From assembly GCF_015234135.1 (NCBI RefSeq), contig NZ_JADGIK010000003.1, positions 248,001 to 312,000 on the forward strand: DNA of 64,000 bases, written 5' to 3'. The notes beneath the pieces are model-generated. The model made no database searches. It was not told where the DNA came from and was given only the letters and a program-made list of their open reading frames with translations. The number at the start of each line of letters is the position of its first letter. Position 1 is the first letter of the stretch. A program made the translations under genes and the position numbers. Positions 17,401 through 26,892 of the stretch are shown here, piece after piece. The DNA is from Faecalibacter rhinopitheci (GTDB lineage Bacteria; Bacteroidota; Bacteroidia; Flavobacteriales; Weeksellaceae).

Positions 17401-20400
17401 ATTTTGGATGATGGATCCTTATGCTGATGGAAATGGTGGTGAAGGTGAATTATTAATCCATTTAGGTAACGTATCTGAAGATATCCTAAAGGATGGTGAA
17501 ATGTCTTACGAGAATGGATTGCCATATGCAGGAAGCGAAACACAAACAACAGAAACTAATTGGGGGAAACAACCCGCTATTAATCCTGTTTTATATGCTT
17601 TTGGAACTGAAGGTGAAAATAGAAAACAACAAGATTTAGGATTTAATGGTATAAATGATGAAGAAGAGGCCGTTAAATATGGATTTACTTCTAATAATAC
17701 TATTACAGGAGATTTAGACCCTGCTAATGATAATTATCTTTTTTATCTGGATCAACGTTACAACTCACATCCTTTAGGAGATAACATCCCTGATAGATAT
17801 AGATTTTTTAGAAATCCACAAGGAAATAGTTCAACTGAAGACCCATTAGCAGCATCAAGTTTAATTCCTGATGTTGAGGATATAAATGGAGATTATAATT
17901 TAGACCAAACTGAAAATTATAATCAATATTCCTTAAAAATTACTCGTCAAGATTTAGAAAATACCGAAAACAAATTTATAGTTGCGAGAAAAGAATCTCC
18001 TGTAGAATTTGCAAATGGACAAAAGTCAACTGTAAAATGGTACCAAGTACGTATCCCAGTAGATGGTTATGATTTAGATATTGATGGAGATGGAGTAGAA
18101 GAATTAAACAATGAACAATCTATTGCTCAGGCAGAAAGTGTATTATCATCTGCACGTTTTATGCGTATGGTAATGCGTGGATTCGACGAGCAAACTACGA
18201 TACGTTTAGGTTCGTTCGACTTAGTTCGATCAGAATGGAGACGTTATCCAAAAAATATTTTCCCTTATATTATTAATAATGAAGAAGGGGCGCAAGAAGA
18301 TCGTAACATTGGAGATTTAGAAATTGGAGAAGTTAATATTGAACAAAATTCAACAAATAGACCTCCTTACAAAATTCCTCCTGGAGTTTACCGTGAGCAA
18401 ACACAAGGAGCAACAGGTTACCAAAGTCAGAATGAGTCATCTTTAACATTAAAGGCAAAATTTAAAGGAGGAAGTACATCTAAAGCAATTTTCAAAAATG
18501 TTAATTTAGATTTACGCCGTTATAAAAAATTAGAAATGTTTGTCTCTGCACAAGATTTAATTAATCGTGCAAATGCAAATTTAGACCCAGATACAAAGTT
18601 ATTTATTCGTGTAGGTAGTGATTATACAGATAATTACTATGAATATGAAATGCCATTAAAATATACAGCAATCTCAGCAATGAGTGAAAATGATATTTGG
18701 CCACAAGAAAATAAAATAGAATTAAACACAGATTTATTCACGGATGCGAAAAAGCTAAGAGATTCAGAAAATTTCAGTACAAGAAATCGTTTTGCATTTC
18801 CTATTGATGAAGCAAACCCGTTGAAGTCTGTATATGTAAAAGGTCGTCCAACGTTAGGGAATGTTTCTTCTTTAATGATCGGTATTCGTAACACAGGTGG
18901 ATCATCAGATAAAGAAGTTTTACTTTGGGTAAATGAATTACGCTTAAGTGAAATTGATAATGAAGGTGGATATGCTGGTGCTGCAAGTTTACAATTTAAC
19001 TTAGGTGATTTTGCAAACGTACAATTATCTGGTAGCACAAGTTCGGTAGGTTTTGGTGCAATAGATCAAGGGCCAGCAAACCGTAACCAAGATGAGACAA
19101 CAGAATATGCACTGAATGCGGAAGTTAAATTAGATAAATTTTTACCAAAAAAATGGGGAGTAGAAATTCCATTTAATTTCACAATGCAAGAACGTTTTGT
19201 AGATCCAAAATACAATCCGTTGGACAACGATATTGAGTTTGATGAAGCTCCTAACAAAGAAGAATTAAAAGAAATTGTTAGAACATACACGCAATATAAA
19301 AGTTTTGCCTTTAATAATATTCGTAAGATAAGAGCATCAAAGAAAACACCTCGTTTTTATGATGTGTCTAATTTCTCATTGTCTATGATGTATGCCAACA
19401 ATTACTACCGTGATATATATACAGAATATATGGTAGATCAGCAATTGCGCGCATCACTTAACTATAATTATCAATTTAAAAATAAACCTTTTGAGCCTTT
19501 CAAAAAATGGAAAGCAGCTCAACAGTCAGAACCGTCTGGAAAATATTTACAATTCGCTAAAGAATTTAATATAAATCCGATTCCGACAAGATTTTCTTTC
19601 AGAACAGAAGTTGCGCGTACATATAGCGAAAGACAATACCGCGATCTTAATCAATATTTAGGAGGGTCTAGTGCATATATGGCGCCATATTTCAGTAATA
19701 ATTTCTTGTTTTCGTGGCAATATAATTTAGGATTTGATTTAACGAAATCATTACGTTTAGATTTAACAGCATCTACAACTACGCTAAATGATGGAGAAAT
19801 GTTTTATAAAGCAGATCAATCTTTAATTTGGCAAAATTTATTAAAAGTTGGTCGTCCAGTAAATTATGATCAGCAAGTACAATTAAATTATAAATTACCA
19901 TTAAAGTTCTTTCCATATCTTAATTGGGTAAATATGGAACTTGCTTATACAGCTAATTATAACTGGCAAGCAAATTCATTAGCAACTCGTAGTTATAAAG
20001 AATATGATAACAATGGAACTATTATTAGAACGCATAATTTAGGAGATGGATTTGCTCAGAATTCTAATTCAATTAGTTTAATTGGAGATATGGATTTCTC
20101 GCGTTTTTATCCAGAATTTAAAGGATATAAAAAGTTTGATTCAATCTTAAAAGGGCGTCGTGCAGAAATAGATTCTTTAAATACTGTATACTCTGAATTT
20201 GCTTTGAAGAAAAATAAACGTAAGTCTAAAAACGATTATAAATTCAAAAATAAATTTAGAGGAAAAGATTACGGATGGATGGTGTTGTCTTCTATCAAAC
20301 GAATTAACTTTAACTATAACCAGACGAACGGAGCTGTAATTCCAGGATTATTTTCGGAGCCAGGATTCTTCGGAACAAATAGTAAAGGTGCGCCAACATT

Positions 20401-21670
20401 AGGATTCATTTATGGATCACAGTTCGATATCAAAGCTCGTTTAGTAGAAAGAGGATTAGTTTCGGATAGTGATTTAATGACAGATCCATATCAAATTAAT
20501 AAAGGAAGTAACTTTAATGCAAATGCATTAATTGAACCAATTCCAAATTTGAGAATTGATTTAAATGCAAAACGTACAAAAGATAATAGATTATATCATA
20601 CCGGATTTAATACTTTTGAGTGGATTGAGGATCCAATTACAGGAGAATCTGTAAGAGGAAATTATCGTCCAAATCCATACATAGATCAATTAGGAAACTT
20701 AAATGTTTCTAACATTAATATTGCAACGGCTTTTTCTGATCGTGATCAAATATTTTCTCAATTCTTAACAAATGCGAAAGTAATTTCACAACGACTAGGT
20801 GGTCAATTAGCAAGTCAAGGTGACTTTGTAGATGGATATAGCATTACCAACCCAGATGTAGCATTACCAGCTTTTGTCTCTGCGGTTGAAGGAAAAGATG
20901 CAAGTGGTGCAAACTTAGGATACAATAAGAAAATTCCTTTACCAAACTGGCGAGTGGCGTATAATGGACTAAAAAGTATACCTATTATTAATAAATATGT
21001 AGACCAGATTGAAGTTTCGCATGCTTATAATTCTAGTTATACAGTAAGTAATATACAATCAAACCCTAATTATTATTTTAGAGATAATCCTAACGTAATA
21101 GGGAAAGATATTACAGGAAATTATTATTCTCAAAACCTATTTGGTACTGTAGCAATGATTGAGTCATTTTCTCCATTAGTAGGAGTAGATGTTACGTTCC
21201 GTAATAGTATGCAAGTTCGTGCACAATACAACAGAGACCGTATGTTGTCTTTAAGCTTAAGTAACTATACTTTATCAGAAGATTATGGGTCTGAGTTTAT
21301 TGTAGGATTTGGGTATATTTTCAAAGATTTTAAAGTGAAATTACGTTACCAAGGTCAACAAAAAACGGTAAAAGGAGATTTAAATATTCGTGGAGATTTA
21401 TCTGTTCGTGATAATGAAACAAGAATCAGAAGATATGGTGAGATGTTCGCTTCTAGTACAATAGATCCTAATATTACAGAGGATTATTCACAAATTACTG
21501 GAGGACAAAGAATAATGTCATTCAAATTATCAGCAGATTATAATATTAGCCAAAGTCTGAATTTAAGATTTTATTGGGATCAAATGATGAGTGAATATAA
21601 AATTTCTACAGCATTCCCAATTTCTCAAATTCGTGCCGGATTTAGTGCTACATTTACATTCGGAAATTAA
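14468..21670 (+). CDS. sprA: Type IX secretion / gliding protein SprA
   Basis: Very large outer-membrane protein of 2400 residues forming the translocation barrel of the type IX secretion system. A charged N-terminus precedes a hydrophobic signal stretch (IASLCLLFAIGASTTAIA, cleavage near AQD). The N-terminal part has GGLFLDNQI and the segments LQQRMQMSVLGKVGENLQL and VNYDTQAGFGFENQMKL typical of SprA; repeats of long beta strands run to the C-terminus ending IRAGFSATFTFGN. Length matches known SprA (about 2300-2400). No frameshift was noticed. Flanked by ruvA and gcvH. Confidence 0.95.
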   Translation: MKLDRKKKSNQYRKSTIASLCLLFAIGASTTAIAQDATDTIKFPIRNQTGGLFLDNQITYEITYDPIFMQYSIVPKIGNTLAGDPIILSRKEYLELVQNEDMNSYYRTKSRTNDQYYREQQFGDKVKDKEGSILPSFKVKSKAFETIFGGSEIKLIPQGYANLDLGVYLQKIDNPLLLPQNRQTLTMDLQQRMQMSVLGKVGENLQLKVNYDTQAGFGFENQMKLQWRKALGNKLDPFGGEDDILQNIEVGNISMPLSTSLISGAQSLFGVRADMRFGRTNVTTVFSEQRSEARNISVQGGGVMSNFKIPAEKYEYNRHFFVGHYFRDQYDRALANYPTINSKINITRMEVWKVDRSGGNQENRRSIIAIRDVGENGNTYPDRDNDQLYNSINSIGNIRNLSTARTVLNGYASGNETFRDGEHYLVNENVRKLDPSEFSFDAQLGYITLNSPLVDGEDLLAVSFQYTLSDNPTKVYKVGEMSDEYDKTLITKLVKPNSAVNLASPMWDLMMKNIYSLEAYGVDPQDFTMNVTFKDNSENSSGTINYLPNTPTDNRPLIQVLNMDRLNQNGQPSEDPNGNTGDGIFDFVPGITIDTQRGSIIFTSVEPFGSYLNRKLQGQNPEYVFNEIYRKLPNVLTAEKLANRYHLEGRYKGTVGDGISLGAFNVPQGSVKVTANGVTLVEGADYTVDYQLGRVKILNEQLKNSGTPINISLENQSTFNLQKKRFMGVNVEHRFSDKFMVGGTIINYQERPITQKTQFGSEPVNNTVFGVNTQYNSQSEFLTRITNKIPGIKTDEVSNINFQAEGAYLLPGINKTTSGFSYIDDFEDAQSRINLLDVASWKFGSTPGRPAGYNQQSFHPYFPNGTADNSLTYNNGRKMMSWYSIDPRFYGLGGSSPVSDAAISNHKSRRVLLRELFDQRDVMAGTNSYINTMDITFYPEERGAYNVNPNANDTKSWAAMMRPINVSNFRDSNVEYIEFWMMDPYADGNGGEGELLIHLGNVSEDILKDGEMSYENGLPYAGSETQTTETNWGKQPAINPVLYAFGTEGENRKQQDLGFNGINDEEEAVKYGFTSNNTITGDLDPANDNYLFYLDQRYNSHPLGDNIPDRYRFFRNPQGNSSTEDPLAASSLIPDVEDINGDYNLDQTENYNQYSLKITRQDLENTENKFIVARKESPVEFANGQKSTVKWYQVRIPVDGYDLDIDGDGVEELNNEQSIAQAESVLSSARFMRMVMRGFDEQTTIRLGSFDLVRSEWRRYPKNIFPYIINNEEGAQEDRNIGDLEIGEVNIEQNSTNRPPYKIPPGVYREQTQGATGYQSQNESSLTLKAKFKGGSTSKAIFKNVNLDLRRYKKLEMFVSAQDLINRANANLDPDTKLFIRVGSDYTDNYYEYEMPLKYTAISAMSENDIWPQENKIELNTDLFTDAKKLRDSENFSTRNRFAFPIDEANPLKSVYVKGRPTLGNVSSLMIGIRNTGGSSDKEVLLWVNELRLSEIDNEGGYAGAASLQFNLGDFANVQLSGSTSSVGFGAIDQGPANRNQDETTEYALNAEVKLDKFLPKKWGVEIPFNFTMQERFVDPKYNPLDNDIEFDEAPNKEELKEIVRTYTQYKSFAFNNIRKIRASKKTPRFYDVSNFSLSMMYANNYYRDIYTEYMVDQQLRASLNYNYQFKNKPFEPFKKWKAAQQSEPSGKYLQFAKEFNINPIPTRFSFRTEVARTYSERQYRDLNQYLGGSSAYMAPYFSNNFLFSWQYNLGFDLTKSLRLDLTASTTTLNDGEMFYKADQSLIWQNLLKVGRPVNYDQQVQLNYKLPLKFFPYLNWVNMELAYTANYNWQANSLATRSYKEYDNNGTIIRTHNLGDGFAQNSNSISLIGDMDFSRFYPEFKGYKKFDSILKGRRAEIDSLNTVYSEFALKKNKRKSKNDYKFKNKFRGKDYGWMVLSSIKRINFNYNQTNGAVIPGLFSEPGFFGTNSKGAPTLGFIYGSQFDIKARLVERGLVSDSDLMTDPYQINKGSNFNANALIEPIPNLRIDLNAKRTKDNRLYHTGFNTFEWIEDPITGESVRGNYRPNPYIDQLGNLNVSNINIATAFSDRDQIFSQFLTNAKVISQRLGGQLASQGDFVDGYSITNPDVALPAFVSAVEGKDASGANLGYNKKIPLPNWRVAYNGLKSIPIINKYVDQIEVSHAYNSSYTVSNIQSNPNYYFRDNPNVIGKDITGNYYSQNLFGTVAMIESFSPLVGVDVTFRNSMQVRAQYNRDRMLSLSLSNYTLSEDYGSEFIVGFGYIFKDFKVKLRYQGQQKTVKGDLNIRGDLSVRDNETRIRRYGEMFASSTIDPNITEDYSQITGGQRIMSFKLSADYNISQSLNLRFYWDQMMSEYKISTAFPISQIRAGFSATFTFGN

Positions 21671-21691
21671 TAAAACAATAAACAGACAATT

Positions 21692-22072
21692 ATGAGCATT
21701 CCAAACAATTTAAAGTACAGCAAAGATCACGAGTGGATTTCAGTAGAAGGAGATGTTGCAACGATCGGGATTACTGCTTTTGCGCAAGGAGAATTAGGAG
21801 ACATCGTTTATGTTGATGTAGAAACAGAAGGAGAAACTCTTGGACAAGAAGAGGTTTTTGGAACTGTGGAAGCTGTAAAAACAGTTTCTGACTTATTCAT
21901 GCCAATTTCAGGTGAAATCACAGAATTCAATGCAGAATTAGAATCTCAACCAGAATTAATCAATACTGATCCTTATGGAGCAGGATGGATTATTAAAGTG
22001 AAGATTGAAAACATTGCTGAATTAGATTCTTTATTAGATTCTTCAGTATATGCAGATTTAATCGGTGCATAA
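21692..22072 (+). CDS. gcvH: Glycine cleavage system H protein
   Basis: 126-residue lipoyl carrier that shuttles the aminomethyl group between the P, T and L proteins. It shows the family start [20 protein letters not shown], the [10 protein letters not shown] strand and the lipoylation hairpin [11 protein letters not shown] with the modified Lys, then [11 protein letters not shown]. The P, T and L genes are not in the window. The next gene starts inside its last codons. Confidence 0.96.
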   Translation: MSIPNNLKYSKDHEWISVEGDVATIGITAFAQGELGDIVYVDVETEGETLGQEEVFGTVEAVKTVSDLFMPISGEITEFNAELESQPELINTDPYGAGWIIKVKIENIAELDSLLDSSVYADLIGA

Positions 22073-22436
22073 TACTTTTAAAAAAATAATTTTTTATAGC
22101 TATTTGGCATCAGTTTTATATGCAACACTGATGCCTGGTAGCAATCTAAAATCAATGGATCATATTGGTTTTAGTAATTTGCTTAAGTTTGATAATTCAG
22201 ATAAAGTAGTACATGCTTGTATGTTTTTTGGATTAGCTTTTCTAATTCAATCCACATTTAAATTATCAATTAAGAAATACATTTTAATTCCATTTTTGAT
22301 CAGTTTTATGATTGAGATTTTACAAGGAATTATGCCTTATGGAAGAACATTTGATTGGTACGATTTGCTCGCTAATACTTTTGGAATTTTACTGGCAACT
22401 GGATTGGTACAATCCATAAAAAAAGCGAAGAGTTAA
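22065..22436 (+). CDS. VanZ-like membrane protein
   Basis: 123 residues with about four membrane helices and the VanZ-like pattern: a first helix, [23 protein letters not shown], then [29 protein letters not shown]. The start is a GTG at 22065 that overlaps gcvH by eight bases. VanZ in enterococci affects teicoplanin sensitivity, but the role of these widespread homologues is unknown. A gcvH-vanZ order is common in flavobacteria as far as I know. Confidence 0.82.
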   Translation: MHNTFKKIIFYSYLASVLYATLMPGSNLKSMDHIGFSNLLKFDNSDKVVHACMFFGLAFLIQSTFKLSIKKYILIPFLISFMIEILQGIMPYGRTFDWYDLLANTFGILLATGLVQSIKKAKS

Positions 22437-22452
22437 CTCTTCGCTTTTTTTT
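22421..22452. terminator. Bidirectional terminator between VanZ-like gene and nadE
   Basis: Perfect palindrome GCGAAGAGTTAACTCTTCGC flanked by A and T tracts. It overlaps the last codons of the VanZ-like gene and serves the convergent nadE as well. Confidence 0.82.
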
Positions 22453-23246
22453 TAATCTTTATATTCTTCAGGAATTTTACACAGGGGAATAGGAATCATC
22501 TTATGCTGGTTGATTCGATTCAGTCGACTATAAATTTCAAAAACTACTTTTTGTCTTCCTTCAAATTCGTCTAAATCATGACCTTCTTCTTTCATTTGCA
22601 TAGCCCATTCAAGTTCATCATACGATGCGCCTAATTGATCTTCGTCTGAACGATCATCACCAAATAAACCATCTGTAGGTTTAGCTTTTTGTATAGCTGT
22701 ATTTATACCTAAGTATTTAGCAATAGTATATACTTCTGATTTCATTAAATCGGCAATAGGACTTAAATCTACCCCACCATCACCATATTTTGTATAAAAC
22801 CCTACTCCAAAATCTTCTACTTTATTTCCTGTACCAGCAACCAAATAATTGTTTAATCCAGCAAAATAGTATAAAGTAGTCATTCGTAATCTTGCACGCG
22901 TATTTGCTAAAGCTAAGTTAACTTTATCTGTTTTTTCGATTGTTGGCAAAGCACTTACTAAATCATCAAAAGTTGAGGTTAAATCCACTTCAATTGAATC
23001 TATAGGTGAATTAAAATTATCCTTTAACCACTCAATATGCTTTTTAGCACGGTCAGCTTGGTTTGCTTCCTGATGAATGGGCATCTCAAGATTTAATAAA
23101 GGATAACCAGTCATTGCACATAGAGTAGAAGTTACCGCAGAATCAATCCCTCCAGAAATCCCAATGACAAAACCTTTTTGATGAGAAGTTTCAATATAGT
23201 CTTTAAGCCATGAAACAATATGTTGAATTATTTTTTCAGTTTGCAT
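22452..23246 (-). CDS. nadE: NAD(+) synthase, ammonia-dependent form
   Basis: 264-residue cytoplasmic enzyme that converts deamido-NAD to NAD using ATP. The ATP pyrophosphatase loop GISGGIDSAVTSTL is near residue 28. Further conserved parts are NTRARLRMTTLYYFAG, GTGNKVEDFGVGFYTKYGDGG and the C-terminal KPTDGLFGDDRSDEDQLG. No glutaminase domain is present, so it should use ammonia directly. It is divergent from gldB, an order (nadE, gldB, gldC) I know from gliding flavobacteria. Confidence 0.94.
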   Translation of the reverse strand: MQTEKIIQHIVSWLKDYIETSHQKGFVIGISGGIDSAVTSTLCAMTGYPLLNLEMPIHQEANQADRAKKHIEWLKDNFNSPIDSIEVDLTSTFDDLVSALPTIEKTDKVNLALANTRARLRMTTLYYFAGLNNYLVAGTGNKVEDFGVGFYTKYGDGGVDLSPIADLMKSEVYTIAKYLGINTAIQKAKPTDGLFGDDRSDEDQLGASYDELEWAMQMKEEGHDLDEFEGRQKVVFEIYSRLNRINQHKMIPIPLCKIPEEYKD

Positions 23247-23328
23247 TTCAAAATAGTTTAATAATCAAATATAAGAAATGAAAGTGTGTAATCTTATAGA
23301 ATTAAGATTTCATTTCAGTATTAATTAT

Positions 23329-23336
23329 TATTTTTG
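23329..23336 (+). promoter_or_regulatory. -7 box for gldBC
   Basis: TATTTTTG matches TAnnTTTG, 20 bases before the gldB ATG. Confidence 0.5.
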
Positions 23337-23356
23337 TTAGCTAAACAAGAAACACA

Positions 23357-24409
23357 ATGAGGATATTTTATAGCATTGCAATTATTTTTATATTGATGCT
23401 AAGTTCTTGCAAAAAAGAGCATACATGGGATGTTGATTCTTCAGGGATTGATGTTAATTTAGTAATACATGATATTAGTAAAAATTTCTTTAATGATAGT
23501 ATTCCATTAAGTAAACTAAAGACTGATTATCCTTTCTTTTTTGACAACTCTTCTGATAGTATATGGGACGCACAACGCTTAGATCCTAAAGAAAAATTGA
23601 TTTATAATGAATCGCTAAAGCAATTTGGAGATTTTAAGAAATTAGATAATGAATTGATTCCTATTTTTCAAAAATATAAATATTATTTTCCTGAACATGA
23701 AACGCCTACAGTGTTCTTATACTCTTCTGGTTTGCAGAGTTTAGATTATCCAGTAATATACAGCGCACAAGATAAATTGATGTTTATTGCGATGGATGCT
23801 TTTTTAGGGGAAAAGAATAAATTTTATGATAGTATGCGTGTAGAGAATTATTTACGTAGAAATATGTATGTAGAAAGAGTTCCTGCTCAAGTGGTTAGCG
23901 CAATTGCTGAAAATATTGTAACTTATTCACCAAGACAACAAAAATTCTTAGATTTAGTTTTATACGAAGGGAAAAAGCTAATTTTGCAAGATGCTTTGTT
24001 AACTGATACACCAGATGAATATAAGATTGGCTATACACCAGAACAAATGGCATGGTGTGTTGAAAATGAAGGAAATATTTGGAACTTTTTTGTAGAACAA
24101 AATTACGTTTTTAGTGACGATCGCACGTTAGAAAAACGCTTCTTAATAGTTGCTCCTTTCTCAAAATTTAATAATGAAGTAGAACAACAATCACCAGGTA
24201 AAATTGGTGCTTGGATTGGATGGCAAATAATACGAAAATATATACAAGAAAATCCTGATGTTAAGTTACAAGACTTACTATTAGATATGGATAGTCAGAA
24301 AATTTTGCAAGCTTCTAAATACAAGCCGGAAGTTAATGGAAATTCTACAACAAAATATCAGAAAAAGAAAAAAGAAGGTGTAGATGAGTTGTATCACTAC
24401 GCAGAATAA
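23357..24409 (+). CDS. gldB: Gliding motility lipoprotein GldB
   Basis: 350 residues with a lipoprotein signal MRIFYSIAIIFILMLSSC (lipid Cys at 18). The body shows VNLVIHDISKNFF, FLYSSGLQSLDYPVIY, MFIAMDAFLGEKNKFYD and IGYTPEQMAWCVENEGNIW, which agree with the GldB family and with the zinc-peptidase-like fold noted for it. GldB is essential for gliding in Flavobacterium johnsoniae, though its biochemical role is unclear. The tail is Lys-rich. gldC follows after 17 bases. Confidence 0.9.
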   Translation: MRIFYSIAIIFILMLSSCKKEHTWDVDSSGIDVNLVIHDISKNFFNDSIPLSKLKTDYPFFFDNSSDSIWDAQRLDPKEKLIYNESLKQFGDFKKLDNELIPIFQKYKYYFPEHETPTVFLYSSGLQSLDYPVIYSAQDKLMFIAMDAFLGEKNKFYDSMRVENYLRRNMYVERVPAQVVSAIAENIVTYSPRQQKFLDLVLYEGKKLILQDALLTDTPDEYKIGYTPEQMAWCVENEGNIWNFFVEQNYVFSDDRTLEKRFLIVAPFSKFNNEVEQQSPGKIGAWIGWQIIRKYIQENPDVKLQDLLLDMDSQKILQASKYKPEVNGNSTTKYQKKKKEGVDELYHYAE

Positions 24410-24426
24410 TATAGATACAAATAATT

Positions 24427-24753
24427 ATGAGAAAAACAAATATTGCAATCGAGATTGAATTAGACGAAAATCACGTTCCAGAAAAAATGAATTGGAATGC
24501 TCCAGATGGAGGTGTTAATAATGAGGAAACTAAGGCAATGTTACTTTCTGTATGGGATGATAAAGCGAAAGAAGCCTTAAGAATTGATTTATGGACAAAA
24601 GATATGACGCAGGATGATATGAAACGTTTCTTTCACCAAATCTTTATTTCAATGTCATCTTCTTATCAAAGAGCAACAGACGAAGAAGAAGTTGCACAAA
24701 AAATTGCAGCTTTTGCAGAAGAATTTGCATATGCAGCTAAAATTAAAGGATAA
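24427..24753 (+). CDS. gldC: Gliding motility protein GldC
   Basis: 108 residues, cytoplasmic by lack of signal, beginning MRKTNIAIEIELDENHVPEKM and containing NWNAPDGG and LRIDLWTKDMTQDDMKRFF. These segments and the position directly after gldB identify GldC. In F. johnsoniae it stimulates gliding but is not a known enzyme. Confidence 0.92.
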   Translation: MRKTNIAIEIELDENHVPEKMNWNAPDGGVNNEETKAMLLSVWDDKAKEALRIDLWTKDMTQDDMKRFFHQIFISMSSSYQRATDEEEVAQKIAAFAEEFAYAAKIKG

Positions 24754-24775
24754 GAAATAATCTTTTTCAAAAATA

Positions 24776-24821
24776 AAGTCGAATTTCGTAACAAATGTGT
24801 TAGAAGTTCGACTTATTTTTT
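24776..24821 (+). terminator. Probable terminator of gldBC
   Basis: AAGTCGAA pairs with TTCGACTT across a 23-base loop and is followed by ATTTTTT. The long loop makes it less certain. Confidence 0.5.
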
Positions 24822-24844
24822 ACATTTAAATTATAATCAGAAAT

Positions 24845-26161
24845 ATGAAGAAAATTATTCTTGCAATTACCATAGGATTTAGTTCATTTTTATCAGCTCA
24901 ACAAAGTTGGAGTATTATGGAGTGTATTGAGTATGCTGCAAAGAATAATCTAACCATTCAACAAAATGAGTTAAATGTAAAATTAGCTGAAAAGAATCTT
25001 GAACAAGCTAATAATAATTGGTTACCTACAGTTTCGGGATATTTTGATAATAATATTAATATAGGTTCATATCATCCCGTTATAGAGAAAGGTTATTATC
25101 AATTTTCTAATTCCTTTGGTGTGCAATCCCAAGTCAACTTATATAGTGGAGGAATCGTAAAATTACAAAAAGAAAAATCGACTTTAGATTTAGAAGCTTC
25201 AAAAATAGAAACGCTAACAACTCTAAATGATATCTCTCTACAAGTAGCTAATTACTATTTGGCTATTCTTCTTAATAGAGAACTAAAAAGTGTAGCGGAA
25301 GGAAATTTAGATATTGCAAAACAATTGTTAGACCAAGCTCGGAAAAAATTTAATGCTGGGACTATAGCGAGAGCCGAATTAGTTCAAGCAGAAGCAGAAG
25401 TAGCATCTAATATAAAAAACATTACCGATGCACAGATTGAAATAGATCGCTCTTTATTTAATTTAGCAATGTTATTACAATTGCAAGATTACCGTGATTT
25501 TAATATTAAAAATGTAAGTTTACCAGATACCATAGAGAAAGATTTGTACAACTTAGAGGATATCTTAAATAATGCATATGCTACACAACCTGTCATAAAA
25601 TTAGCAGAAGTAAATATAGAATCAGCCAAAAAAGCTACTAAAATTTCTGAAACATATCTCAAACCAAGGGTTACTGGGAACTATAGTTTAGGAACAAATT
25701 ACATGGATTATTTTAATAAAGGGCTAAATCAAGTTGCTTGGTTAAGCCAATGGAGAGAAAATATTGTCAACGTAATTGGTGTTTCTATCTCATTTCCGAT
25801 TTGGAATCAATATTCTAACAGAATCAATATCCAAAAATCATTAATTAATGAAGATATAGCCCTTAATAATTTCTCTATTCAAAAGCAACAAGTTTTACAA
25901 AATGTACAGTCTGCATATTTCGAAGTAAACTCATCTTTTGCATCTTTCGAGTCGGCGAGAGAAGCAGTTCGTTATGCGGAGATTTCATTTGATTTTGCAC
26001 AAAAATCATATAATGCAGGTATTATTAATTTATATGACTTTAACAGATCTAGAAATGATTTATTGATTGCAAGATCTCAAATGTTGCAAGCAAAATATAA
26101 TTTTATATTTAAAACGAAAGTTTTAGATTTCTACGCTGGTATTCCAATAATCTTACAATAA
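24845..26161 (+). CDS. TolC-family outer membrane efflux protein
   Basis: 438 residues with signal peptide MKKIILAITIGFSSFLSA and mature start QQSWSIMECIEYAAKNNLTIQQNEL. Two outer-membrane-efflux repeats are visible, each with long coiled helices (KKFNAGTIARAELVQAEAEVA in the first half, SYNAGIINLYDFNRSRNDLL in the second). It should form the outer-membrane channel of a tripartite pump or type I exporter, but no membrane-fusion or inner-membrane pump gene is adjacent: the next gene is tsaB. Partner and substrate are therefore unknown. Confidence 0.88.
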   Translation: MKKIILAITIGFSSFLSAQQSWSIMECIEYAAKNNLTIQQNELNVKLAEKNLEQANNNWLPTVSGYFDNNINIGSYHPVIEKGYYQFSNSFGVQSQVNLYSGGIVKLQKEKSTLDLEASKIETLTTLNDISLQVANYYLAILLNRELKSVAEGNLDIAKQLLDQARKKFNAGTIARAELVQAEAEVASNIKNITDAQIEIDRSLFNLAMLLQLQDYRDFNIKNVSLPDTIEKDLYNLEDILNNAYATQPVIKLAEVNIESAKKATKISETYLKPRVTGNYSLGTNYMDYFNKGLNQVAWLSQWRENIVNVIGVSISFPIWNQYSNRINIQKSLINEDIALNNFSIQKQQVLQNVQSAYFEVNSSFASFESAREAVRYAEISFDFAQKSYNAGIINLYDFNRSRNDLLIARSQMLQAKYNFIFKTKVLDFYAGIPIILQ

Positions 26162-26199
26162 TCATAGATAAGATCTTTAAGATCTAACAATCTTTATTT

Positions 26200-26207
26200 T
26201 ATCTTTG
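26200..26207 (+). promoter_or_regulatory. -7 box four bases from the tsaB start codon
   Basis: TATCTTTG matches TAnnTTTG and is followed by CACT and the ATG. A start site at the usual spacing would fall on or next to the start codon, so the mRNA may be leaderless. Confidence 0.5.
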
Positions 26208-26211
26208 CACT

Positions 26212-26886
26212 ATGGCAACAATTTTAAATTTAGAAACTTCGACAAAAAATTGTTCAGTTTCCATTGCTAAAGACGGTAAGCTTTTATGCGTAGTAGAAGA
26301 AGCAAATGAAGGGTTTGAACATGGTGAAAAACTGCATCAATTTATTGATTGGTGTGTAGAAGGAGCAGGAATCCAGTTAGCTAATGTAGATGCAATATGT
26401 GTATCCAAAGGCCCAGGATCTTATACAGGTTTACGAATTGGTGTTTCATCTGCCAAAGGGTTGGCTTACGGATTAGATAAAAAATTATTATCTATTAACT
26501 CATTAGAAATTTTAGTCCAAACTCAGTTAAATAAAGGATACGATTTAATAATTCCAATGATAGATGCGCGTCGTATGGAAGTATATACAGCTTTATATGA
26601 TGGTGCTGGAAATAAATTAACTGAAACTGAAGCTAAGGTAATTGATGAAACTTCATTTGAAGAATTAAAAGGTAAAAAAATTGTTTTCGTAGGGGATGGT
26701 GCAGAAAAATGTGCAGAAATTTTATCTTTTTTAGATGCTGATTTTATTCAAATTTTTCCATCTTCAAAAGATATGATTCATATATCTAATGAAAAATTTA
26801 GTACATTACAATTTGAAGATGTTGCATATTTTGAACCCTTTTATTTAAAAGATTTTATTGCAGGGAAAAACAAAACTGAAAAATAA
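26212..26886 (+). CDS. tsaB: tRNA t6A biosynthesis protein TsaB
   Basis: 224-residue partner of TsaD and TsaE in making threonylcarbamoyl-adenosine on ANN-decoding tRNAs. The ASKHA-type start ILNLETSTKNCSVSIAKDGKLL is followed by HGEKLHQFID, VDAICVSKGPGSYTGLRIGVSSAKGLAYG and IPMIDARRMEVYTALYD, all hallmarks of TsaB. The size is usual. A DUF423 gene follows six bases downstream. Confidence 0.94.
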   Translation: MATILNLETSTKNCSVSIAKDGKLLCVVEEANEGFEHGEKLHQFIDWCVEGAGIQLANVDAICVSKGPGSYTGLRIGVSSAKGLAYGLDKKLLSINSLEILVQTQLNKGYDLIIPMIDARRMEVYTALYDGAGNKLTETEAKVIDETSFEELKGKKIVFVGDGAEKCAEILSFLDADFIQIFPSSKDMIHISNEKFSTLQFEDVAYFEPFYLKDFIAGKNKTEK

Positions 26887-26892
26887 GTCAAA

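Noticed and set aside
18637-19290. Minus-strand open frames within sprA
   Set aside because: The sprA frame is continuous and conserved in type; these are shadow frames.
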